DNA of 64,000 nucleotides from Sporothrix humicola (lineage: Eukaryota > Ascomycota > Sordariomycetes > Ophiostomatales > Ophiostomataceae): positions 186,001-250,000 of the forward strand of contig WNYE01000037.1 of NCBI GenBank assembly GCA_021396245.1. The letters run 5' to 3'. The notes under the pieces were generated by a model. It did no database searches, was not told where the DNA came from, and saw nothing but the letters and a program-made list of their open reading frames with translations. The translations under genes and the position numbers were made by a program. Position 1 is the first letter of the stretch, and each line of letters begins with the position of its first letter. Shown here in pieces: positions 20,386-31,237 of this stretch.

Positions 20386-23300
20386 ATGGCGCCGCCGCCG
20401 GACAACGTCTACTTTCCACCCTTGGGGGGCCTCCTCCAGGGCGAGACGGCTTTGCTGTAGGTGAACCCGTGGCAGAGTAGCTTTTCAATTCTTTTCTAAC
20501 GTTTGTAGATCCTGGAAACTCATTGCGTCCGCGCTGGTCGACACCGCCGGCGACCGCCTCACATCGTCTGCCGTCACCGAATTCCTCAAAGACCCGTTTG
20601 TCCTCGAGCTCCTCAAGAACCCAGCCACGGCCTTTTCGCCGCCCACCGCCCAGTCCGCCGCCGCCCTCGAGACGCGCACCGCCGCTATCCACGTCACGCC
20701 CTCCTCGACCGACAAGTACGACCTCAAGACCATCCAGACCGACGCCCGCTGGCTCAGCAAAGCCGCCGCCATTAACGAGGTGGCCGCTCTCCGTGTCGTC
20801 GTCGTCGAGCTCCAGAGCCGCTCCCAGGCGCTCCTGGCGAGCCCATTGTCCTCACAGGATGCTACCAACGTCCGCAAGGCCGCGTCCGGCAGCAACAGCA
20901 CAAACAGCAGCCTGCCGGCCGTCGAGAGCACAGTCGACGCCGACGAGCTCTGGACCGACTTTAATACGGAACAGAGCCGCCAGCGCCGTCTTTTGACGAC
21001 GTATCTGTCTGAAAGACGCGCCCTGGCCATGTCCGCCGACCACATCACCTCCCTCATCCTCCACAGAGACGCCAACAGCCCCGTCTTTCTAGATGCCGAT
21101 GCTACGGCCCTTCCTGTACTCACAACAGCCATTGAGGCCTTACGCGCCGATATCGTCAAGGGCAGCCTTGGCCAGGCACCTGCCAGCACCGACATCGATG
21201 GCCGGGTGTTCCTCAGATCGCTCCCCACATACATTGCCGAGTTGCGGGCGTGCATGCAGCGCGCGGGTGACGGCATCCAGGAGACCATGAAGGACGCAGG
21301 CGAAGTCCTGACGGAAGAGCTGGCTATGGACTGGGTCCAGACGGCATTGACCGAGGCCCTCCACTACATGTCCGTCATCTTCTTGGTGCTGCAGGCCTCG
21401 GGCCGGACGTTCTTGTCGCCCGCTGTGACGGCCGAGTGGTTCAGCTTTGTCGGCGAGTACGGTTTCTTGGACGGCATCACTCCCGGCGACGGTGCCATGG
21501 CAGAGCTAATCCTGCCTCTCAAGACGCTTGTCTGTGTCAACTCGTTGATTCTCCTCAACCTCAACCGCGCCATTGGCTACCTCGACCACGACCTCGAGCT
21601 TGAGGGCGACGAAGAGCCCTACATCAACGACGCCGACGCCCTCGAGACGATCCACAATGCCATTGTTGGTGCAGCCGAGGCCGGTCTAGCGACAGCAAGC
21701 CCCGTCTTCTTGTCATGGTCGCTGATCCTGCACAGAATGGACGTGTCCTACCAAGAACGTGCCGAGCGCCGTGATCTCGCACAGAACCAGCGCGCCCAGG
21801 ACGGCTTCGAGCTCGACAACCAGCCGTTCCACATTTCCCAGAGCCTACAGCCGCGCGGCCGTCGCAGCTCTGTCGGCAGCATCGTGTCGATCGAGGCAGC
21901 ACGGTATGACGCCTTCCTGAGTGAGCGGGTCCTTGCTCTGGCCACTGAGGGTGAGCCTTTGGTCCCAAGGCTGGCAATGGCGGCCACGGACCAGTGCCAC
22001 GTGTACGACGTCATTATCGCCATGGCTTCATGTGCCGGCAGCGGTGCTGATGCTGCTTTCCGTCCCGGCTTTGCCCCGCGTGTCCGCCTTGTCTTCCTCG
22101 AGCTGCTCACAGCCAGTTTCCCCATTATCGGCTACCAGGGCGACCCGCTTAGCGCGCTGTTGTCTGTCCTGTCTGGCGGCCATCAGACATGGGATGTGCC
22201 GGACGACGACGAGACGGTGGCCACAGCCGTCCTCAAAGACAACCGAATCATGCAATTCTATGTCCAGAACTCGCTGAACCGCTTCCCCTACGAATTCACC
22301 CCCTTTGTCTCCATCTCACGCCACCTGGCAGCATGCACATCCGCGCCGAATGGCCTGTCCGATATCGTCATCGAATCGCTACTCCAGACGCCCACCCTCA
22401 CATTTACCCTGCCCAATGGCTTCGAGGGCTACGCCATGATCGACGACGCCGACCACGCCACGGCCACAATGCAGACAATCGAGGATATCCCACTCTTTCC
22501 GACGGGCGCCTCGCGGAAACGGCTGGCCTTCTACAACGAGAAGCCTGTCGCCGTCATCCCTGCTGGCTCGTACGGCCGTTTCATGATTGACGGCAGCGGT
22601 ATCGTCAACATTGACTACCAGCACTCGACTATCGCACTTCTCGGCAAGCGCCTCGATGCCAACTTGTCTGATGACATGTACGAACCCGTCCTAGGTTTCC
22701 TGCAGCAGTCAGAAGTCGCCGAGGCCATCAGCCTGCTGACAGCTCTCGTGCGCTCCGAGGTCCGCAAGGCATCCAAGAACTCCAGTGGCCAGCCGGCTGA
22801 TGCTGCACGATCATCCGAAGCAGGCCTCGCGGTCGTTCAGGAGGCGAGCCGCGACCTGGAACAAGCCAAGGATATCGTCTCTGTCATCTGCGACACACTC
22901 GACACTCTGATCCAGGACGGCCCGGCCGAGACGGACGAGTCGCGCATGGCCGTCCTGGCCGCGTGCATCGACTTTTTGCTCGCCATCCTGCCACTCTGCC
23001 CTGGCCGTGTCTGGTCGTACATGGCACGCTGCCAGCTGCTCAACACCGAATCTAGCGCCGGCCGCCTGTGTATCCTGACGGGCGCTTCGGATGTTGTCTC
23101 GGAGCGCTTCAGCTTCTTGAACGTGTCCATCCGCTTCCTTTCGGGCCTCGTCCAGAACGCCATGAGCAGCGCCGTCCAGCGTAAAGTGGCCACCAAACCC
23201 GCCAACAACGGCGGCCGCAGCAATCAGCACAAGAGCAGCAACGATGACAACATCTGGCTCGGTACGTCGGACAAGACGCTGACCCAAGTCAGCCTGTCGA

Positions 23301-26128
23301 TTGCACAGACAGTGATTGACGTCTACGAGAATACCAGCACGTGGAAGTTTGCGTCCGAGGTGCAGCGCGCCAGCCTTGTCTCTGGTGCCATTGGCGTTTT
23401 GCGGGACATTATTGTCTACGCGTCAAGCTTCGAGTCGCCGACCGAGCAGGAGTGCCTGGTCTCTTGCTTCGAGCCGGCTGCACGCTTCATCATCAAGAGC
23501 TTCCTGTCGTCCTCATCCTCGTCGCTGCGTTTCCAGCCCCTCCTCACATCCCTTCTCCTGGGCCTCGAGCTCCCACAGTCTACTTTATATCCCCAGCGGT
23601 ACAAGCTGGCGGTGGACCGCGTGGTGGCGGCTCTGGAGCTGTCATCGGCCCTGCTCAAGGTCACGAACCACGTCGACACGACCGGCAAAGCGTCCGAACT
23701 GGAGACGCAAATCTTCCAGATCGCTTCGCTGCCAGCACGCCTCTGCGCGCTCAACGACAACACTCTGCGGCCAGGCCTCGACCTGTTGACGGACCTGGTG
23801 ATCACTGCCGCCGCGCGGGCGAGCGAGCCGCCGTCGCTGCTGGGCTACCTGGGACCGCAGATCTCGCGCTCGTTCCTCGGTGTCCTCCTCGCCATGGACA
23901 AGCCCTTCCAGCGGCCGGCCGAGGTGGCGCGCATCTGGAAGTTCTTTTCGACGATCCTGCGGAACCGGCAGCAGTGGATGGCCAACTGCCTGTTGACGGG
24001 CAAGACGCCGCGCGAGGCGCTGCAGACGGACGGCAAAGTGACCAAGCTGTCGTCTGACTCGGCACTCGCAAAGGCCAAGGAAGCCCTGAAATCGATTGCA
24101 ACGCTGCTGCACGTCGAGTCCATGGCCATCCTGGACTTCTTTGCGGCCGCCCAAAACTACTGGCCCTGGACCATCTTTGCCATCCGCGGCGAGAATGATT
24201 ACCTCGACAGTATGCGCGCGTATGTGCGCGACCTGCAGCCCGCGGCGACCACAGTCAAGACGGACGCGCAGGCGGCGTGCAACGAGGCGCGCATTGCCGC
24301 GTACATTGCCGAGAGCTTTGCCATGCAGCTATACCACATGCGCCAGATGGGCACCGAGGAGGTCTTTGCGCGCGACGTCGTCCAGGACATTGACTACTAT
24401 ATCCGCGAGGGTGTCACTGTTGGCGGCTACAATGCCTCACTGCACGCCAACTTCCAGCGCAACTTCGGCAACCGCTACACGGGCTGCTCGCTCGACCAGT
24501 TCAAGCGCTCCATGCTGCAGCGCCGCGATCTCGGCCCGCAATTCTACTATGCGCTCGACCTCGCGGACCGCATGCTCTCCTTTGACGCCGCCTGGTCCAG
24601 CGCCAAGGGCTTCAAGAAGGAGATGCAGACGGCCAACCTCAACCTGTCGCTGGTCGATGCGCAGATTGCGCTGTTCCACGCCTGGGAGGTTCTGCTTCTG
24701 GAGCTGTCAGTCTGCCTGCTGCCCAAGAACCGCCGCCTGCCCGTCGTCATGCTGCAGCTCGCCGAGCAGTGCCTGACGGCCAACCAGAACAGCCAGGGCC
24801 CCGAGCTCATATTTGTCAAGATTGCCCAGAGCCGGGCCAACCTCGCCCTCTTGCTCCTCCAAAGACTGGCCGAGTACTCACTTCTGCCCAAGGACGTGTC
24901 GCAGTTGCTGCTATGCGTGTGGACGAGCATCAGCAGTGTCGAGAACCCCTGGTCAACCGAGCGCGCGCCATACTACCGCACGCTCCTGCGGATCCTGTAT
25001 ATCGTACTGAGGGGATCCCGGCGTGGCCAAAACGAGGGCTCTGGTGCTAACGCTCCCATTGGCAGTGTCGAGGGCGGCGATGGCATCTCTGCCGGCAAGG
25101 CCGCATCGTCAACCCCAGGCACCGTGCCCGAAGACGGCAGCGCCATGGTGGTGTCGACAACCCAGACCGTGCTCAATGTCCTGGACCGTGTGGTGGCGCA
25201 CGGTTTCCGCGCACTTGTCACAATCATCCACGATGAAGAGACCGAATCGCGGCCCGACGACCTGGCCTTGCTGACAGCCGTCCTCCAGGCCTGCCTCGCC
25301 ACGCCCGGCATGGTCGACTGCCAGTCCCAGGTGCTCAACATTATGGCCTCGCACGACGTCCTGCACGTCGCCACGTCGCTCTTTTCGTGGTCCGACAAGC
25401 TGTTGGTCGACGACCGCGATCCCGTGTACGGCGAGCTCAGTCTGCTGTTCCTGCTGGAGCTGTCTGCTTTCAAGTCCATCGCCGAGCAAATGGCCTGCGA
25501 CGGGTTCCTCAGCCACCTGACGTCCGCCGGCCTCGCCGCGCACATGCGCCGCCCCGGCGTCTCGCCCTTTTCCGACGTCGCCGTTTCGCAGCGCTGCTAC
25601 AGCATCTGGGCCAAGGCCGTGCTGCCGCTGCTGCTGAATATCCTGATTTCACTGGGGACCAGCATCGCCCCCGAGATCGCCTACGTCCTCAACCAGTTCC
25701 CCAACCTGCTGGAGGCCAGCGTGCAGCGGCTGGAGGCGCCGGGTCTGAGTCGCACGTCGGCGGCTACCCTGCGGGAGACAAAGCCGGGCAGCGACTCCCA
25801 AGGCCCTCCCCTAACCCTACTGTCAGTCAACGAGGTCCACTCACTGTCACTGCTGACCCGCGTCCTCGGCGTGCTGCGCGTCAACCACGGCCGCGAAATC
25901 CCGCCCGTCGCCTGGGACGGCGCCATGGTCCTGGAGAGCGTCGACTTTTGGCTCTCCCGGCCCCGGCTGCTGCGCGAACGGCTCGTGCCCCTGGGCGCGC
26001 GCGAGGTTGAGTGGCGGTCCCAGGAAGCGCAGCACTACAAGGGCCTGGCGGAGAACCGGCTCGAGGAGAAGGTGTTCCAGCTGATGGGCGCCGTCAAGAC
26101 CATCCTGAGCGATGACGAGGCGGAGTAG
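20386..26128 (+). CDS. NUP192: Nucleoporin Nup192/Nup205, inner-ring scaffold
   Basis: Two exons, 20386-20456 and 20509-26128, encode about 1,896 residues. The 52-nt intron has a GTAGGT donor, a TCTAAC branch site and a TTTGTAG acceptor; without it the first exon meets a TAG immediately. The N-terminus (MAPPPDNVYFPPL..) leads into SWKLIASALVD, an alpha-helical start typical of the family. The rest is a continuous helical solenoid with few motifs. Examples are WLSKAAAINEVAALR, YGFLDGITPGDGAMAELILPLK and NSLNRFPYEFTPFVSISRHLAA, with YNASLHANFQRNFG further on. This is one of the largest nuclear pore subunits. It forms the inner ring and binds Nic96 and Nup53 in other fungi. Its length is somewhat greater than the 1,683-1,756 residues I recall for yeast and Chaetomium. 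No membrane segments or breaks are seen. Confidence 0.93.
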
Positions 26129-26665
26129 ACGCTACCCCTGCTTGATTTTACTTGTTCTTTTCTTTCTGTTTTTCTCTTCTGTTGGATCATGTTGGATGTT
26201 GGAATCTAGATGTCTTTTTCTACTCTGTATTCTGTTTTATATTTACTGTCATTTCTTTTGCTCATTATTGTACTGGAGGATGGTCATTTTTGGCGTACAA
26301 CGGGTACGTCGAGCAACACAAAAATAGCGAGAACAAGGAGATGTTTAATGCACGTCGTCACTTGCAACAGTTGTCTTGAGCACTTTTGTGAACATATGAT
26401 GAAGATGCGATTCGTCCAAGGGCTGTCTATGTACGTCGTAATGCAGAGCGAATGTCATAGTGACAGCCTTTCCCAACGTTTTGTTTTCCTTTCGTTTTTC
26501 GTTTTTCGTTTTTGTTTTCGTCTTTTGATCGTCCCTATCCCAAGCAGATATAATACATGGCTTGTAAGCCCGTCCCCGTCTATCGTGTTGTCGTGTTATG
26601 TGTGTTTTCGTCATCTCTTCCCTGAATTGCCCCCTCGCATCGCTTCCGCGCTGCTCGGGAAAGCT
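26129..26665. other. Convergent gap (Nup192 / Tim9)
   Basis: This is a T-rich 3' flank for two genes that end toward each other. A run of TCGTTTT units near 26492-26522 is a short imperfect repeat. No gene is seen. Confidence 0.5.
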
Positions 26666-27039
26666 CTACGGCCGCTGCTGCTGGTTCATCTCGGCCGTGT
26701 TCTCCTGGAACCGCTCCGACAGCCGCTGCTGCGTCGCCAGGTACTTTTGCACACACCGCGTCACGCAGCCGCTCTCGCGCGTCGACACCGACTTGGACGT
26801 GAAATCGTCAATGCACGACGCAAAGCAGTGGTCCACCAGGCCCGAAAAGACGCCGATAAACTCCTTGACCTGGCGCTTCTGCATGCGCTGCTCCAGCTCG
26901 CGCGTCTCGGCAGCAGTGAGGCTGGAGAAGTAACAGGGTTAGCTATTGTCACGAGGGGTCACTGAGGTTGTGATTGCGGGGGAGGTGAGCTGGAAAGCCC
27001 AGCTTTGCGGTTTGACCAAAAGAGAACATACCCTTCCAT
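26666..27039 (-). CDS. TIM9: Tim9, small Tim chaperone of the mitochondrial intermembrane space
   Basis: Two exons encode 87 residues: an 8-nt first coding exon (27039-27032, reading ATG GAA GG) and exon 2 (26921-26666). The intron (27031-26922) has a GTATGT donor, a GCTAACC branch site and a CTCCAG acceptor, and it joins as MEGLTAAETRELEQ. The twin CX3C motifs of the small Tim family are present as CFASC and CVTRC, 15-16 residues apart, and they form the two disulfides of the mature protein. KRQVKEFIGVFSGLVDHC, DDFTSKSVSTRESGCV and QQRLSERFQE are characteristic of Tim9 rather than Tim10 or Tim8. Tim9 and Tim10 form a hexamer that escorts carrier and beta-barrel proteins across the intermembrane space. 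Import would use the Mia40 oxidative route, as known for the family. Confidence 0.93.
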
Positions 27040-29053
27040 TGTGTATGAAAAGTGGATGTGAGAGGGTAGGTGGTATATGGGGGTATGTGGTTTTGTCGTC
27101 GTCGAGGTTCGTCGTGAGTAGTCGTCGTTGTTCGATTGACGTCGTCTTCAGTATCTTCAGATGGAGACCAAGAAAATTCCTTACGTCGATGCTCAATGGC
27201 TCCCGACTGGACTGAACTTACTGTACCCGGCTAAAAAAGCGGGGCCTGCCCAGGTGTACCCGCCAACTCTCGAAAATTCTTAGTCAGAAGCCTGTCTGGC
27301 CAATCACAGAACACGCAACACAGCGCCCTGGAGCGTACCTGAAAACCGGTCCTGTCACTCACTGACATCACCTTAAAATGGTTTCCAACAGCTTTTACTG
27401 TGAAGGCAGGTCCCAGCAGCTTCACCTTAAAATTCCTTGTGACCACCTAAAATCCCAACGGCGAGACGATGCAAAATTGAGGACGAGGATTTGGACACAG
27501 CGGAACAAACAGAAGCCGGCTCATGTTTCTCAAGAAACGGGCAGGCACGCGGGCAGATGCACGACGCAAGGACGCAAGGACTCAAGGACACATGGATGCA
27601 AGGAAGCCACAAGCCGCAAGGATGTCCTTTGCGCCTTCCCTCTGTATTCTCCGCATTCTTCTGCGCCTCCTGCCTTCCAGGAGCACAGCGTGAGGATACA
27701 ATGTGCAACGCCAGAGAAGAAGAGACTCGAGAGAAAAAGACTTCGGCAGCGTATCCGGACTTTCTGTGCAAGTACACTACGCTTTCTGTACACTTCTGCA
27801 TTTGCATCTGCATCGACTGGCGTCTCACACCGACGGGCATATTGCATTGTGCCTGTCCCTGTGCCTGTGCCTGCCTGTATTGTATTACTGTGCCCTAGAA
27901 AGCCATGTCTCTCTGCCCTGCATTTCTCTCTTCCCCATCTCACTCTTCCCAATGAGGCTCATCTCACCTCTCGTTTCCCCTCTTAGCTTCTTCTTTTTTC
28001 TTACTTTCGAATGCCCCTCCATGACTTTGCTCACGAGACTTTTTCATGCACACCTTTTGCCCCGTCCAGTTTCGGGCTAGACAGGAAAAGCAGGAAAAAA
28101 GGGACAAGACAGGCCAGGCCCACGACGCAGGTCGCAGCATGCACTGGAGTAGGTCGCAGGACGATGCATATGTGCGTGCATCTTACTTGTACAGCAGACA
28201 AAAAGAGGGACTCGACAGAAGAAAAGCAGGTCAGGGGAGCACGTCTAATTATGGAAACATCCGGGGCGATCTCACCGGCGCTGCTGTTCGCCTTTTTCTT
28301 TCTATCCTTTCTGTGCTTCTCGTGGACATTGCCCATTTGTTTATTTGCCTGTAAATATGCGGCCGTCTTTTCTTTAGCTGTTGGACGTCAACATTGGCCA
28401 CTGTTTCTTCGTATTTCCTCTATCCTTCCCCAGGCTGCCAAACCACGTGCGAATTCTGCGCCCATTTTTGACATGCCGTCACTTGTACTCGCCGTTGGAT
28501 GCCGTAAAGCTCGGAGCTGTTGCCCTCATACGAAGTGTCAGCCGCAGCCGTCCAATATTCACGAATAGTTGCCAATTTCACGAATCAAGAGTGAGGAATA
28601 TGATATAGTTGGGCGGATTGGAAAATAGGAACAAGAATTCGAAAATCAAACGAGGCGAAGCACTGCACCCTTTCCCCCCTTCTCATTCTCCAATTCTGTC
28701 ATTATGTCAACCCAGTGCTTGCTTTGACTTCGTTGTAGGTTCCCGCCCCCCGTGGCTAGCCGTGTCTGGACGCCTTTTCACCTTCTTTTACCCTTTTCGC
28801 GACGTCATCCTGTTGGGCGCAGCCAAAAATAAATTGACTGCAAAGTGCAGGTGCCCTGGCAGTTTTTCTGCAATGCGAACCTGGTTATGTCACCATGTCA
28901 GTCGCCTTTTCTTTTTTCGACACTTTCACACTTCCAACAGTTTATATCTCCTCTATTATACGCCACATGTATCGTGCATATCGTACCGAACTGTAGGAAT
29001 GAGGCTGGGGGGATTTAACGTTCTTAACCTGCCCCGAGAGTTGCAGTGCATTA

Positions 29054-29103
29054 AACTGTCAAGACAGTTATTGTCCAATATCAAGAATAACAGTCGATAT
29101 TGG
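29054..29103. repeat. Two adjacent perfect inverted repeats
   Basis: AACTGTC-AA-GACAGTT lies at 29054-29069. It is followed by CCAATATC (29075-29082) and its complement GATATTGG (29096-29103) around a 13-nt spacer. The first could bind a dimeric factor; the second could form a hairpin. No flanking element was identified. Confidence 0.6.
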
Positions 29104-30405
29104 CAAGCTGACAGGCAACATTTCACAGTCCGGACTCCATAATCCATACTTTGACTTGTACAGCCTCACAGACCCGCAGAAGTCGACGATACTCCCTTCC
29201 TACGATGTATGAATTGACCTGCTGGAATCCTATCAATCTCGTTTTGGCAGAAGGCGTACCTTGTAGGATCGAGCTGGACCTGAAGCTGCATGCAAGCTGC
29301 ATGAACAAGAGCAACACGAGAAAAGACAGATGTGAGAACCATGAAAAAGCTTACACAGTAGACATGAAATTGCAGTATCGTGAGTTGTGAATTGTAGTTT
29401 ATTTCTGGCCAGGGAACTTTCCGTCGCGATGGCCTCGATTTCTGCACTTGACCTCCAGAGATCGTCGCTGAAAACCCGGTTGCGGCTCGCTGCCGTCTGT
29501 GTCCACAAGACGACCTGTTCTGTCTTCCGTTATGTGCACTTGTATTTTTCGTCTTGTCATCTTGGTTGCCGTCTTTTTTGCTCTCTTTACCCTCCTCAGG
29601 TTTTCGCCTTTTTCCTCTTCCCCTCCAATAGGATCGACATATGAACTGCCCAATCTTGCACATCGATCGCCACGCAGCGTTGCTCTCACTCTCCTCTCTT
29701 CTCGCCCACGAATGAGCTGTTTTTGAGGACAGCACAAAATAAACTCGGGGAGGGCATCAAGATCCCGGCCAGAACAGTATCGAGATTCAAGATTCAGCGT
29801 CTCGTTTTTTGCCGCCCTTGCATCATGCAATATCATGGGAACTCGAGAACTTGAGAGAGATGGGACCGTGTGATGTCGACAGGGCCAGACCGGTTTCGAT
29901 CAACCACTCTTCCCTGTAAGATTAAACGCTGACGCGATGGCCTTGTTCACTGCCTGGCCAGGCTTGTTCTGGCTCGCCTGGGCGCGCTCTGGCCTCTTCT
30001 AAATTCTTATTTTGCAGACGCCTTGTGGATGTCTTGTGGACGCCGTCTTCATTTCAAGTTCTCACAGTAAATCTCCGTTTTGCACGTCCCGTCATTCCTT
30101 CTGACGCTCTGGACACGCCCCTGTCGGATTGTTCCCCTGTTTCCGTTTCCCCTCATGGTCTCGGCTTCCTTGGCCTTTTGTCTTTTGGTTTCTCGAGTCT
30201 TGAAATTTGGGGCTTTCGGTGGGCTCTGTTCTGGAAAATGGGGAATGGAGACCTGAATTTATCCAGCAAGCTCACACGCTCCATGCCAGGGAAAACAAGG
30301 TGACAAAAAAGAAAAGAATTAAAACCGGGGAATATAAAAAGTTTGGACTTGAGGAACATCCACTGTGAAAACGACAGAGAAAAAAGAGACCCTGTCCCGT
30401 TCCGT

Positions 30406-30429
30406 TTTCAGACTTTCAGACTTTCAGAC
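30406..30429. repeat. Triple 8-bp tandem repeat
   Basis: TTTCAGAC is repeated three times without interruption. It is non-coding and has no apparent function. Confidence 0.7.
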
Positions 30430-31237
30430 TTGCAAATGGTCCCCTCTGGTTCTTTTGCTTCCCTTGGTTCGGTTCGTTCTGGCCGTTCTTTTGGAGCTCC
30501 TGTCTTCGAATGACAGACGGCACGAAATGGAAATACTCAAGAGGAAAGGCAGTAAATGCCCACTGTGTAATTACGGTGTAGATACACTGATACTGTGCAA
30601 CACACAAAGAACAAAAAATAGCAGCGCATCTGACAGTCCGACTCCACTGCTTCGGTGCTGGTTCCTTGCCCAGATATGCACGCTATCTCACTAGGCCATG
30701 ACCGTCATTGCGACAGTCGCGCTTTCTCCAGCGGGCAGGGAGTCGCTATTTTGTTTGGTAGCTATTTTAATTGATATCCACGACGGACTGACGGACGACG
30801 ACCTAGACCACAGCAAGAACAATGGATGAAAGACCAAAGACACACGGTTGCCTTATTAGGGTGCGCCCCTAGATCGGATGGGCAGGAACGACATGTGCCA
30901 TGACTAGACCCGGTATGGCGGGAGCTCTACACAGTAGGTAGGCACTATGGTTGCTGAGGGTTGCCGGGATGGAGACAAAGAAAGAATACGGAGTACGGAG
31001 TAGTCAGAAAAGACATTGAGGCGTTCGCAGGTCCGCCAGGAAGGGGCAAGAACAAAAGGCAGGAACGAATAGTAAAAAGAACGTCAAAGGAAGCTGCGAT
31101 CTCGCGGTACAGGAAAAAGGAAACAACCTGAACGAAACGGGCAAGAAGGACTGAGCGACTCATACCGACTCATGCCTGCTTCATGTGGCCTCCTTGTGTC
31201 TCTTTCCCTGTCTCTTGTCCCTCCAAAAGCAAAAATG

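Larger units (their letters stand above)
27040..31237. other. Gene-poor region, 4.2 kb
   Basis: No supported gene was found. Third-position GC bias, which marks every real gene in this window, is absent, and translations of the open frames look random. It contains a CCTGTGCCTGTG-type short repeat near 27853-27875, two adjacent perfect inverted repeats at 29054-29103, a triple TTTCAGAC tandem at 30406-30429, and a double TACGGAGTA motif at 30987-31002. No tRNA or 5S rRNA was recognised by eye. A decayed mobile element or non-coding transcripts remain possible. Confidence 0.5.
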
